NCBI GenBank assembly: GCA_902761635.1
Contig: CACWLG010000023.1
Span: 1-34,308 of the forward strand
Direction: 5' to 3'
DNA length: 34,308 nt
From: Oscillospiraceae bacterium
GTDB lineage: Bacteria > Bacillota > Clostridia > Oscillospirales > Oscillospiraceae
Shown piece after piece: positions 6,775 through 14,578 of this stretch. The notes under the pieces are model-generated. The model was given only the letters and a program-made list of their open reading frames with translations, had not been told where the DNA came from and searched no databases. The position numbers were made by a program, and so were the translations under genes. The first letter of the stretch is position 1, and each line of letters begins with the position of its first letter.

Positions 6775-6884
6775 GGCAATACCGCATAATTCGGCAAGAG
6801 CAGATCCTGAGAAAATTTGGGTTCTGATAAAGGCACTTTTTCGCAGATGTACTTTGTGTACCTCGCGGATTGTGCGGTGTTGCC
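6775..6884 (+). repeat. Foldback element copy B (110 bp)
   Basis: Its first 80 bp (6775-6854) are identical to positions 4734-4655 of copy A in inverse orientation; the centre and most of the second arm seen in A are deleted, and the end GATTGTGCGGTGTTGCC remains. Flanks are TTAT and TTAG, three of four bases matching. It abuts the stop codon of rsmE exactly. Confidence 0.85.
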
Positions 6885-7616
6885 TTAGGCCAGATTCCCT
6901 GTGGCGTACATAGTCGCAGTCAGCGCCACGATCGGCGCTGTCTCGCAGCGGAGGATCCGCTCCCCCATGGAGCAGACGTGCAGCCCGCAGGATTTGGCGA
7001 GCTTTGCCTCATACTCCTCAAAGCCGCCCTCGGGCCCGGTGATGATGGCGGCAGTTTTCGCCTCTTTGTTGGCCTCCAGCACGGTGTTGAGAGCTTCACG
7101 CTCACCGGTCTCGTACATGAACAGACCCAGCTCCTTCTTGACCGCAGCATCCAGGGCCTGGATAAAATCGCCGGCCCAGGCGACCTGCGGGATGATGCCG
7201 CGGCCGGACTGCTTGGCGGCCTCCTCGGCAATGCGCTGCCAGCGTTCAAGCTTCTTCTCCGGCGTCTCCGGTCGGGCAATGCAGCGCTCACAGTTGAAAA
7301 AGCGGATCTCGTCGGCGCCGGCCTCCACGCCCTTCTGGATAATGTAGTCTACCCTGTCCCCCTTGGGCAGGCCGCACAGCAGCATGACCTTGACCGTGGG
7401 CTCGGCAGGGCAGCGGACGACCTCCAGCACCTCGGCCTCGGCCTGCTCCTTATCCGCGTACACGAGGCGGCATTTGTAATCCGTCCCCTCGCCGTCGCAG
7501 ATGATGACATCCTCGCCCGGGCGCAGGCGCAGCACGCGCACATGCTCGGCATCCCGGCCGCGGATGATAGCCATGCCGCCCTGGATGTTGGTCCCGGCCA
7601 TGAAAAATCTCGCCAT
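6885..7616 (-). CDS. rsmE: 16S rRNA (uracil1498-N3)-methyltransferase RsmE
   Basis: S-adenosylmethionine-dependent SPOUT (trefoil-knot) enzyme that methylates N3 of U1498 in helix 44 of 16S rRNA. The protein is 243 residues, the normal length. An N-terminal PUA-like domain (1-70, with HVRVLRLRPGEDV) precedes the knot domain, which carries CGLPKGDRVDYIIQKGVEAG (81-100), ITGPEGGF (192-199) and GERILRCETA (218-227), the cofactor-binding loops. The usual residue before ETA is Thr; here it is Cys. The start follows CGGAGGGATCGCT. Its TAA stop lies directly against foldback element B. It stands alone, whereas many Firmicutes have it next to prmA. Confidence 0.96.
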   Translation of the reverse strand: MARFFMAGTNIQGGMAIIRGRDAEHVRVLRLRPGEDVIICDGEGTDYKCRLVYADKEQAEAEVLEVVRCPAEPTVKVMLLCGLPKGDRVDYIIQKGVEAGADEIRFFNCERCIARPETPEKKLERWQRIAEEAAKQSGRGIIPQVAWAGDFIQALDAAVKKELGLFMYETGEREALNTVLEANKEAKTAAIITGPEGGFEEYEAKLAKSCGLHVCSMGERILRCETAPIVALTATMYATGNLA

Positions 7617-7631
7617 AGCGATCCCTCCGTT

Positions 7632-7647
7632 TTTCTTTCTTTCTTTC
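7632..7647. repeat. Tetranucleotide run in the rsmE leader
   Basis: Four exact TTTC units between the predicted rsmE promoter and its ribosome site. Confidence 0.7.
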
Positions 7648-7651
7648 GGTG

Positions 7652-7680
7652 ATTATCGCATACTTTTCACATCTTTGCAA
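7652..7680 (-). promoter_or_regulatory. Predicted promoter of rsmE
   Basis: Minus strand TTGCAA (7680-7675), 17-bp spacer, GATAAT (7657-7652), 36 bp before the start codon. Confidence 0.6.
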
Positions 7681-7712
7681 GTGCGGGCGTAGAATGGAGC
7701 GGTGATGCTCCA

Positions 7713-7943
7713 TTGAAAAACGAATTTCGCAATCATGACTGGGAACGCAGGCTCCGTCCCTTCCCTGATATCTGGGAGCGGATCACGGGCGACCGGGGCC
7801 GCCCCTTTCCGCCGCCCCCGCCGCCGGGCAGGCCGCCGATGCCGGGACCTCCGCCCCCGCCGGGCATGCGTCCGCCCCTCATGCCGGGGCGCGGCTGCTG
7901 CACAAAGGCAGTAAGATTCAATCCTCACCGCCGGGGTCGCTGA
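7713..7943 (+). CDS. Small proline-rich protein of unknown function
   Basis: Frame of 76 residues, starting at TTG with no well-spaced ribosome site; a GGAGC lies 14 bases upstream and pairs with GCTCC just before the start. Residues 1-30 look like a genuine protein (NHDWERRLRPFPDIWERITG). Residues 32-57 are almost all Pro and Gly in two poly-Pro blocks, and the tail is basic with a CC pair. No signal peptide or membrane segment is visible. It is divergent from rsmE and close to a possible promoter (TTCACA, 18 bp, TAGAAT at 7690-7695). The opposite strand also reads open as Gly-rich sequence, a by-product of the CCG codons, so the case rests on the N-terminal part. I do not recognise it. Confidence 0.45.
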   Translation: MKNEFRNHDWERRLRPFPDIWERITGDRGRPFPPPPPPGRPPMPGPPPPPGMRPPLMPGRGCCTKAVRFNPHRRGR

Positions 7944-8073
7944 GAGTGTGGAGTTATTTAGAGGTATCCCCCTCCGGGAGATCTGTCGAACGAACAGAGC
8001 GAATGAGACTGAGAGGGGCAAATTCAACCGAACCGCAGGCGCTCCATAACTCAGCACTTCACACTCCACACTC
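7944..8073. repeat. Foldback intergenic repeat overlapping the spoIIR 3' end
   Basis: Outer arms GAGTGTGGAGT (7944-7954) and ACTCCACACTC (8063-8073) are exact reverse complements, and GAGTTAT (7951-7957) pairs with ATAACTC (8046-8052). Between them is a second hairpin block (TCTGTTCG-type arms and CCCCTC/GAGGGG). The right arm encodes the last residues and stop codon of spoIIR. A related purine-rich run of GTGGA/GTGAA units lies upstream of uxuB. Confidence 0.6.
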
Positions 8074-8664
8074 CAAACGCTCCAGGAGCTCTCCCCAGAG
8101 CTCCACGATGCGAAAGCGGATCTGCCAGCCCTCCTCGCGGGTGATGAGGGCATAGTCCTCCGGATTCATCACGGGCCGCACCGCCTCCCGCTGCACCGCC
8201 GCAAGGCAGACCGGCGGGAAAACCACGCACCACCAGTTGTGGCCCGCCCCTTCGCCCAGCACCACGCGCAGCGAACGGTAGCGGCCCGCCGGCAGGCTGA
8301 AGCCTGTGTACTCGCGGGTGGGGTAGCGCTCCTCCCCCAGCGTCACACGCACGGCGCGCCCCTGTGCCGCTCCCTCGGCGGCGGCGCGGATGCCCTCCAG
8401 GTCTCCGGCAAGGATGGCCTCAGCCTCTCCGGCGCTGCCGGCGCCTGCAAGGCGCGGCCTGAGATAGGTAAGCACCGCATCCCGCACCTGCAGCTTGACG
8501 GCCTGCTCCTCCGCCGCGTCAGACGCCGCCAGCACATGCAGCCTCACAAGGCTCCCGGCGATGCGCCGCTGCCGCCCTTCAGCCCAGAGGCCCGCCGTCA
8601 GGCACACGCAGAGCGTAATGAGCGCCGCGAGCTCCCAGATCCGTAAGCACCTGCTTTTCTCCAT
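8059..8664 (-). CDS. spoIIR: Stage II sporulation protein R
   Basis: Forespore-made signal protein that, in Bacillus, is exported into the intermembrane space and triggers the SpoIIGA protease to process pro-sigma-E in the mother cell. The 201-residue protein has one N-terminal membrane segment or signal (11-27). Signature blocks are VRLHVLAASDAAEEQAVKLQ (40-59), RYPTREYTGFSLPAGRYRSL (113-132) and NWWCVVFPP (143-151). The ribosome site is weak (AGGGCGG) and the start codon directly follows the T run of a terminator hairpin, so expression probably depends on its own forespore promoter, which I could not identify. The last codons (ECGV, TGA) fall in a repeat. Its presence marks an endospore former. 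Confidence 0.95.
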   Translation of the reverse strand: MEKSRCLRIWELAALITLCVCLTAGLWAEGRQRRIAGSLVRLHVLAASDAAEEQAVKLQVRDAVLTYLRPRLAGAGSAGEAEAILAGDLEGIRAAAEGAAQGRAVRVTLGEERYPTREYTGFSLPAGRYRSLRVVLGEGAGHNWWCVVFPPVCLAAVQREAVRPVMNPEDYALITREEGWQIRFRIVELWGELLERLECGV

Positions 8665-8669
8665 GAAAA

Positions 8670-8715
8670 AACCGCCCTTCCGTATGTTTGATGCATACAG
8701 TATGGGCGGGTTTTT
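8670..8715. terminator. Bidirectional terminator hairpin at the spoIIR start
   Basis: CCGCCC (8672-8677) pairs with GGGCGG (8704-8709), with an inner stem GTATG/CATAC. There are T runs on both outer sides (8710-8715 on plus; 8671-8666 on minus). On the minus strand it would stop read-through from ispE immediately before the spoIIR ATG. A second small palindrome, CCGGTTTTAAACCGG, follows at 8716-8730. Confidence 0.7.
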
Positions 8716-8788
8716 CCGGTTTTAAACCGGGCAGGAACGCAATGATCTTTTCTGTGACCGGGTTCAGCGGAGGCCACCGCTCTGTTAA

Positions 8789-8877
8789 GGCAATGCCGCA
8801 TCATGCGGCAAGAGCAGATTCCGGGAAAATCGGGTTCTGATGAAGGCGTTTTTTCGCGGGTATTGTGCGGTGTTGCC
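8789..8877 (+). repeat. Foldback element copy C (89 bp)
   Basis: Begins GGCAATGCCGCATCATGCGG and ends TATTGTGCGGTGTTGCC, with the middle AGAGCAGATT then GGGTTCTGATGAAGGC diverged from copies A and B. A perfect TTAA duplication flanks it (8785-8788 and 8878-8881). The right-hand duplication contains the ispE stop codon on the minus strand. Confidence 0.85.
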
Positions 8878-9744
8878 TTAAGTCTGCCTCCCTACGCTGA
8901 CGGCCTTTTCGCAGAAGCCGTACTCCCTTCGCAGAGAAGCGATCGCCTGCTCCGGGGCGGCGCCGGGACGGAAAACGCCGAAGACCGCCGAGCCTGTGCC
9001 CGTCATCACGGCACCGAGGGCGCCATGATCCAGCAGGCAGCCTTTGATTTCCTTCACGGTCCGCATGCGCCGGTCGTCGATATCCTCAAAGACATTGTAC
9101 ATGCGTCGGCACAGCTGATCGAGATTCCCCTCCTCCAGCGCCGCAAGGAGCCCTGCGGTGTCCGGATGGCAGCGGGCGCTGCTCTGATCCAGTTTCCGGA
9201 AAAGCTCCGGTGTGGAGATGGAAAAGTCCGGCTTGCAGATGACGAAGTCGCACGGCGGCATGTCCGACAGGGTCTCCAGCTTCTCGCCCCGGCCTGTGGC
9301 GAGGGCCGTGCCGCAGCGCACACAGAAGGGCACGTCCGAGCCCACTGCGGCGGAGAGCTCCTCCAGCGCTGTCGGGCTCAGCGCCTCGAAATAGCGGTTG
9401 AGCGCGCGCAGCACCGCCGCCGCGTCCGAGGAGCCGCCGCCCATCCCGGCGCCCACCGGCACCCTTTTGTCGAGGGTGATAAGCATGCCCTGCCCTTCCT
9501 TCCCTGCGGCGCGCAGATAGCACATAGCCGCGCGCACGGCCAGGTTCCGCTCGTCCCCCGGGACGAAGGAGAGGTTGCTTTTGGCCTGTACGCGGCCGCT
9601 CTCGTTGAAGCTGATGCACACCTCATCACACAGGGAAACGGTCTGCATCACCATGGTCATATCATGATAGCCGTCGGCGCGCCGCTCTGCCACATCCAGG
9701 GAGATGTTGAGCTTGGCCCAGGCCTTTTCATGAAGTGTAGTCAA
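8878..9744 (-). CDS. ispE: 4-diphosphocytidyl-2-C-methyl-D-erythritol kinase
   Basis: GHMP-family kinase of the MEP isoprenoid pathway. It phosphorylates CDP-methylerythritol at the 2-hydroxyl, using ATP, in the cytoplasm. About 288 residues. K11 in WAKLNISL, the DGYH motif at 24-27 and the ATP loop PVGAGMGGGSSDAAA (96-110) are all intact, as is MTGTGSAVFGVF near the C-terminus. I favour the TTG start at 9744, which has GGAGGG six bases upstream; ATG 9750 lies directly against that site. The upstream extension overlaps the GH13 gene and is not real. It follows the GH13 gene by 26 bp and is probably co-transcribed with it. The product feeds undecaprenyl phosphate used by the TagO-like and GT2 enzymes here. 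Confidence 0.95.
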   Translation of the reverse strand: MTTLHEKAWAKLNISLDVAERRADGYHDMTMVMQTVSLCDEVCISFNESGRVQAKSNLSFVPGDERNLAVRAAMCYLRAAGKEGQGMLITLDKRVPVGAGMGGGSSDAAAVLRALNRYFEALSPTALEELSAAVGSDVPFCVRCGTALATGRGEKLETLSDMPPCDFVICKPDFSISTPELFRKLDQSSARCHPDTAGLLAALEEGNLDQLCRRMYNVFEDIDDRRMRTVKEIKGCLLDHGALGAVMTGTGSAVFGVFRPGAAPEQAIASLRREYGFCEKAVSVGRQT

Positions 9745-9770
9745 AATCATCCCTCCGTTGATGATATGGA

Positions 9771-11453
9771 TTATTCCAGAATGTACACCCGCAGTTCGTA
9801 GGGCCTTGCGGTGAAGCCGTTGCCGATGGTAAAGCAGGTTTCGTAATTGCTGAGGGCAAGGCGCCACTGGTCGAGATTGATGTCCTCCGGCGCATTGAAG
9901 CGCTGCAGCTCCTGGGAGAAGCTGCACACCACCAGCAGGCGCTGGTCAAAATAGCGCCGCTCATACACATAGAAGTTCTTATCCCGGGGATAGAGCTCCC
10001 GATAGTCGCCCCGCAGCACTACGGGCGTCGATTTGCGAAAGGCAATGAGCTTCCGGTAAAAATGCAGCAGGGAGCCGGGGTCCATTTCCGCTGCGCGCAC
10101 GTTGACCTCATTATAATTGCCGTTGACGAAAAACCAGGGTCTGCCCGTGGTGAAGCCGGCGTTGGGCCCGTCGTCCCACTGCATGGGGCTGCGGGCATTC
10201 TCGCGGCACCCCTCCTGGATGAGCGAGAGCACCTTCTTCTGCGGCAGTACTTTGGAGAGGGTCCGGGCAGCGTTGTAGGTCATCACGTCCTTGTACATGT
10301 CCAGCTCCGGCAGGCGCAGATTGGTCATGCCGATCTCCTGGCCCTGATAGATGAAGGGCGTGCCCTTCTGCAGCATGTACATGGCGGCCAGCATTTTCCC
10401 GCTCTCCACCCGGTATTTCTCGCTGCCGTAGCGGCTGATGATGCGCGGGTGGTCGTGGTTCTCAATATACAGGGCGTTCCAGCCGCGGCCCTGCAGCTTG
10501 TACTGCCACTCGCTGAAGGCCCGTTTCATCTTGAGCAGATTGAAGGGCCTGCGGATCACATCCGTTATGAAGCAGTCAGCCTCCATATGGGAAAAGGCGA
10601 TCATCTCGTCGAGCACCTGATCCGGTCCCTCGGTGACATAGCGCAGGGCGGTATCTGCGTTCGTGGCAGGGCTTTCGCCCACGACGAAGCAGTCGTACTG
10701 GCTCAGAACATCGTGTTTGAATTCCTTGAGATACTTGTAGGCCTCGGGGCGGTTGGAATAGTACTTGATCCCGTTTGCCACCGGGAGCTTCGGATACGAG
10801 TTTGGAAATCCCGGGGTCTTGGAGATAAAGGTGATCACATCCTCCCGGAAGCCGTCCACCCCCATGTCGAGCCAGAAGCGGAGGATACGCTTGACCTCGT
10901 CGCGCACCCTGGGATTGTCCATGTTCAGGTCCGGCTGCTTTTTGGCGAACAGATGCAGGTAGTATTCGTCCAGATTGCTGTCGTACTCCCAGGCATCCCC
11001 CTCGAAGATCGAGGTCCAGTTGTTGGGCGGCAGGTTTTTTCCGCCGCTGCCCTTTCTGCCGCTGCGCCAATAATAATAATTGTGGTAGGGGTTGTCGCGG
11101 CTCTTGCGGCTCTCGATGAACCAGGGATGCTCATCCGAGGTATGGTTGACCACGAGATCCATGAACACGCGCAGGCCGCGGTCATGGGCCTCCTTCAGCA
11201 CGCGTTTGAAAACCGTGAGATCGCCGAAGTCCGGGTGGATGTCCTTATAATTGCTGATGTCATAGCCCCAGTCGGCATTGGGCGAGGGGTAGAGGGGGGA
11301 GAACCAGATCGCGTCCACGCCCAGGCTCTTGATATAATCCAGGCGATAGAGCACGCCATAGAGATCGCCGATTCCGTCGCCGTTGCCGTCGCAGAAGCTG
11401 CGGGGCCAGATATGGTAGACAACCATATCCTTGTACCAGGGAGTAAACGCCAT
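9771..11453 (-). CDS. GH13 alpha-glucosidase, oligo-1,6-glucosidase type
   Basis: Cytoplasmic glycoside hydrolase (560 residues, no signal peptide) that releases glucose from the non-reducing end of short alpha-glucans. The GH13 (beta/alpha)8 barrel opens with VVYHIWPRSFCDGNGDGIGD (11-30). Region I is DLVVNH (99-104). The nucleophile is D205 (DGFREDVI), the acid/base E260 (VVGESP) and the third acid D334 (ENHDHPR). Val after the nucleophile is the residue linked to alpha-1,6 rather than alpha-1,4 preference in this subfamily. Glu replaces the usual Met before the nucleophile. Trehalose-6-phosphate hydrolase is the main alternative; no sugar PTS gene is adjacent. Start after GAGGAGGG. First gene of a likely operon with ispE. 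Confidence 0.93.
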   Translation of the reverse strand: MAFTPWYKDMVVYHIWPRSFCDGNGDGIGDLYGVLYRLDYIKSLGVDAIWFSPLYPSPNADWGYDISNYKDIHPDFGDLTVFKRVLKEAHDRGLRVFMDLVVNHTSDEHPWFIESRKSRDNPYHNYYYWRSGRKGSGGKNLPPNNWTSIFEGDAWEYDSNLDEYYLHLFAKKQPDLNMDNPRVRDEVKRILRFWLDMGVDGFREDVITFISKTPGFPNSYPKLPVANGIKYYSNRPEAYKYLKEFKHDVLSQYDCFVVGESPATNADTALRYVTEGPDQVLDEMIAFSHMEADCFITDVIRRPFNLLKMKRAFSEWQYKLQGRGWNALYIENHDHPRIISRYGSEKYRVESGKMLAAMYMLQKGTPFIYQGQEIGMTNLRLPELDMYKDVMTYNAARTLSKVLPQKKVLSLIQEGCRENARSPMQWDDGPNAGFTTGRPWFFVNGNYNEVNVRAAEMDPGSLLHFYRKLIAFRKSTPVVLRGDYRELYPRDKNFYVYERRYFDQRLLVVCSFSQELQRFNAPEDINLDQWRLALSNYETCFTIGNGFTARPYELRVYILE

Positions 11454-11485
11454 GGACTCACCCTCCTCACGAAGTTCTTATGTAT

Positions 11486-11514
11486 ATTGTATCACAGACC
11501 TTTTCGCTTGCCAA
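11486..11514 (-). promoter_or_regulatory. Predicted promoter of the GH13-ispE operon
   Basis: Minus strand TTGGCA (11514-11509), 17-bp spacer, TACAAT (11491-11486), 32 bp before the start codon. Confidence 0.6.
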
Positions 11515-11609
11515 CAAAAGGCGGGGATTTTTTCTCTTTTTCCAGGAACTTTTTCAGCGCTTTTGCGTCCTGTAAACTGTCAGGAACAATTTACCACGGT
11601 GCAATTGTG

Positions 11610-11638
11610 TTGACAAAAGGCGGATTTTGTGCCATCAT
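11610..11638 (+). promoter_or_regulatory. Predicted promoter of the Ig-like repeat protein gene
   Basis: Perfect TTGACA (11610-11615), 17-bp spacer, weak CATCAT (11633-11638). A leader of about 100 bases follows. Confidence 0.4.
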
Positions 11639-11742
11639 TTTCGTCAGAAGACGAAATCCGTTCCGTCGCGCGGCAGCCTCTGTGCGCCGCGTCTGTATTT
11701 CTCAGAGCCCGGCATGCTGCCGGAGCTCGGAAGGGATAAGCT

Positions 11743-14406
11743 ATGAAAAGGAAAAACATACTCGCTATGGCACTGGCGATGCTGATGCTGTTCTCGCTCG
11801 CCCCTGCCGCCCTGGCTGCGGAGCTGCCGTTCCCGGCCGAATGGTTTGAGGGGATCGACAGTGTCTCACTGCGCAGCCTCATCGACGAAAACCGCGACCA
11901 GATCGACGTGGGCGGCGGCAGCTTCCAGTTGGAAAACATCCTCTTTCTGGAAGAAAACGTCGTGGATGAGGCGTTGGAGCTCTGCATCTGCGAGACCACC
12001 GAGAGCGCCATGATCGTCGACGAAAAGGCCCTGCCCGCCGGCTGCGAGATCGAGCTGCGCCGGGAGAAGGTGCGCATCCCCGACGCCAGGACCGGCGTGG
12101 AGGTTGCGGAGGAGATCCGCGCAGAAAAGGCCGGCAGACAGCTTGAGCCCAAGGAGAAGCGCATCGACCCCGCCGATCAGGACCGGGAGACCTGGTATCT
12201 CTATCTGACCGGCACACCCACTCAGACCGGCAATTCCATCTTCGTGATCTGGGACGGGGCAATCCGCCTGTGCCAGGTGGAGGTCCTGTCCGAGAAGCCC
12301 GTCCATTACGAGCAGCCCGCCGTTGAGGAACCCTCGATCGGGCCCGCCGTCCCCGCCCAGCAGGAGGAGCCGCCTGTGAATCAGGAATGGACCGACCCCT
12401 GGGCGCCCGGAGTGCTGCCCCCCGAGGAGCAGGAGCCTGCGGCACCGGCTCCCGCTTTCGTGCTGCCCACGCCGTCCGTGACGGTCACGGGCGCCACCCG
12501 CGTGGAGCAGGGGCAGAGCGCCATGCTGAAGGTAGAGGTGACCAACGCCTTCAACGCAAGCTATCAGTGGTATGAGGCCCAGTCGCAGTGGGAGGCTATC
12601 GACGGCGCCACCGACAGCCAATACCGGCCGAGCACCGACCAGGCCGGGACCCAGACCTATCTCTGCCAGGTCACCAACAGCGGTTATGGCCGGACGACCA
12701 CCGCCTATTCCGAGCCCGTGACCTTCACGGTGGAGGCAAAGCAGGAGCTCCCCACGCCCACCGTGGTCATCGCAGGCGCCACCCAGGCTGCCGTGGGCGA
12801 GCTCGTCCAGCTCGAGGCCCGGGTCACCAACGGCCGCAACCTCAGCTATCAGTGGTTTGCAAGCCTCGGTTATTACGACGCCCCCATCCAGAGCGCCGAC
12901 GCCACATCCAGCAGCTTCAGGCCTGATACTTCCCAGGCCGGCACCTTTACTTACTTCTGCCGCGTCACAAGCTCCGACTATGGCCAGACGGTCACGGTCG
13001 ACTCCGCCCCCCTGACCCTTACTCTGACCCAGCGTCAGGTACGGCAGATCAGCTCCGTCACCATCGACGCCATGCCCTCCAAGACCAGCTATTACGATGG
13101 AGAGCGGCTGGATACCGCCGGGCTGCGTCTGCTCGTGTGGTACAACGACGGGACCTATGAGCGCGTCACCACCGGCTTTACCGCAGAGCCCACCACCGTC
13201 CGCTACAACAATTCCGGCATGGTCGACGCCACAGTCCGCTACCAGGGCTATTCCATGACCCTGCCTCTCACCGTAAAACAGCGGCAGGAGCGGAAGATCA
13301 GCTCCGTCACCATTGACACGCTGCCCCGCAAGACTGCCTACAACGACGGCGACCGGCTGGATACCACAGGGCTCCAGCTCCTGGTGAAGTACAGTGACGG
13401 CAGCTATGAGCGCGTAAGCAGCGGCTTTACCGCAGGCCCCAGCGTCATCAAGTACAACAATACCAGCACCGCGAATGTGGCCGTCCGCTATCAGGGCTAC
13501 ACCGCCACCTATCAGATCAGTGTGCGCAGCAGCCAGCAGGCGGTCTCGGACCAGGTGCAGCGCATCGAGATCCTGAGTTCGCCCCGCAAGACCAGCTATA
13601 CCGTAGGCGAGGCGCTGGACACCAGTGGTCTCATGATCCGCGTCTACTCCTACGACGGCCGGTATCTCGATATCGGAGAAGGCTTTGAATGCAGCCCCAC
13701 CCGCTTCAACGGCACCGGCAACCAGGCCGTCATCGTGAGCTTTGCGGGCAAGACCGCGACCTTCACCGTAGCGGTGCAGGAAGCGCGGCGTGTCTACGGC
13801 CTCACGATCACAAGCATGCCTGCCAACCGCAGCTACGCCGCGGGCGACACCATCAGCGCTGCGGGCCTGGTGCTGCAGCTTCAGACCAACAGCGGCTATG
13901 AGACCATCACCAGCGGCTACAGCATTTCCCCGCGGGTGGCCTCCGGTACGGGCACCCAGATGGTCACCGTCTCCTACGAGGGCCTGACCGCAAACTACAC
14001 CGTTGAGGTGCACGCGAACAACATTCCGCGCGTCAGTCCCACCCCGGCCTCCGTCCCCACCCCGGCTGTCACGATGCCCGGCGTCACAACGCCTGGCGCT
14101 TCCCCGGCACCTTCCCCGGCACCTTCCGGGATGCCGACGCCCGGCGCGCTGCCCGGCGTCAGTGCCTCCCCGGCACCCTCGGTCACGCCGCGGCCGGTAA
14201 CCACGCCCGTCCCCGCCCGCCGCAACACCGGCGTCAGCACACTGATCAAGGTGCTCTTTGTTGTGGCGATCCTGGCCCTCGCCGGTCTGATCGGCTATGT
14301 GCTGTATCTGAGAAAGCATGACGGCGAGGAGGACGCCTTCCGGGAGGAAAGCCCCAGCCAGAAGCTCCGCAGCTTCTTCTCGAAGAGGGACCGGGACGAT
14401 CGGTAA
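11743..14406 (+). CDS. Membrane-anchored extracellular protein with Ig-like (Big_3) repeats
   Basis: Surface protein of 887 residues. Layout: signal peptide 1-25 (cut after ALA); N-terminal domain 26-200 that I do not recognise; two Ig-like modules at about 241-327 and 337-425, each with SYQWY or SYQWF, then F/YRPxTxQAGT and TYxCxVT; four Big_3-type modules beginning near 436, 520, 606 and 684, sharing KTxY--G--LDTxGLxL; a Pro/Thr/Ala linker at about 765-828; one membrane helix (VLFVVAILALAGLIGYVLYL, about 837-857); and a charged cytoplasmic tail. The start follows GGAAGGGATAAGCT. It is a C-terminally anchored adhesin-like or wall-spanning scaffold with no catalytic domain visible. It stands alone between terminators, so partners cannot be inferred. 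Confidence 0.85.
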   Translation: MKRKNILAMALAMLMLFSLAPAALAAELPFPAEWFEGIDSVSLRSLIDENRDQIDVGGGSFQLENILFLEENVVDEALELCICETTESAMIVDEKALPAGCEIELRREKVRIPDARTGVEVAEEIRAEKAGRQLEPKEKRIDPADQDRETWYLYLTGTPTQTGNSIFVIWDGAIRLCQVEVLSEKPVHYEQPAVEEPSIGPAVPAQQEEPPVNQEWTDPWAPGVLPPEEQEPAAPAPAFVLPTPSVTVTGATRVEQGQSAMLKVEVTNAFNASYQWYEAQSQWEAIDGATDSQYRPSTDQAGTQTYLCQVTNSGYGRTTTAYSEPVTFTVEAKQELPTPTVVIAGATQAAVGELVQLEARVTNGRNLSYQWFASLGYYDAPIQSADATSSSFRPDTSQAGTFTYFCRVTSSDYGQTVTVDSAPLTLTLTQRQVRQISSVTIDAMPSKTSYYDGERLDTAGLRLLVWYNDGTYERVTTGFTAEPTTVRYNNSGMVDATVRYQGYSMTLPLTVKQRQERKISSVTIDTLPRKTAYNDGDRLDTTGLQLLVKYSDGSYERVSSGFTAGPSVIKYNNTSTANVAVRYQGYTATYQISVRSSQQAVSDQVQRIEILSSPRKTSYTVGEALDTSGLMIRVYSYDGRYLDIGEGFECSPTRFNGTGNQAVIVSFAGKTATFTVAVQEARRVYGLTITSMPANRSYAAGDTISAAGLVLQLQTNSGYETITSGYSISPRVASGTGTQMVTVSYEGLTANYTVEVHANNIPRVSPTPASVPTPAVTMPGVTTPGASPAPSPAPSGMPTPGALPGVSASPAPSVTPRPVTTPVPARRNTGVSTLIKVLFVVAILALAGLIGYVLYLRKHDGEEDAFREESPSQKLRSFFSKRDRDDR

Positions 14407-14443
14407 AGCGTGATCCTCTGATCGCATCATGTAAAGCGACCCG

Positions 14444-14465
14444 TTTCCGGAAGGCCTTCCGGAAA
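14444..14465. repeat. Perfect 22-bp palindrome
   Basis: TTTCCGGAAGG followed immediately by its exact reverse complement, in the space between the Ig-like protein gene and its terminator. It could be an extra hairpin of that transcript's 3' end or a binding site. Confidence 0.6.
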
Positions 14466-14474
14466 ACGTATTCT

Positions 14475-14513
14475 AAAAAGCCACTGTTTCTCCAAAATAA
14501 CAGTGGCTTTTTT
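14475..14513. terminator. Strong intrinsic terminator, symmetric
   Basis: Perfect 14-bp stem AAAAAGCCACTGTT/AACAGTGGCTTTTT with a 10-nt loop. The A and T runs make it able to work in either direction. Confidence 0.9.
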
Positions 14514-14578
14514 CTGTTGCCTGTACTATACTGTGCGTTGTGCCTAAATAACTATGACGATTTTTGGAGGCTTTATCC

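Noticed and set aside
4546-6884. Composite transposon bounded by copies A and B
   Set aside because: No transposase or integrase inside, and each copy appears to have its own flanking duplication, so they are separate insertions.
10062-11849. 595-codon frame opposite the GH13 gene
   Set aside because: Antisense shadow of a conserved glycosidase, without a ribosome site or domain.
11866-14430. 854-codon antisense frame opposite the Ig-repeat protein
   Set aside because: The sense strand has a signal peptide, domain repeats and membrane anchor; the antisense is low-complexity Gly/Ala/His-rich.
14407-14578. Fluoride (crcB) riboswitch before the CLC gene
   Set aside because: The expected conserved core could not be found; the space is filled by a palindrome and a terminator.
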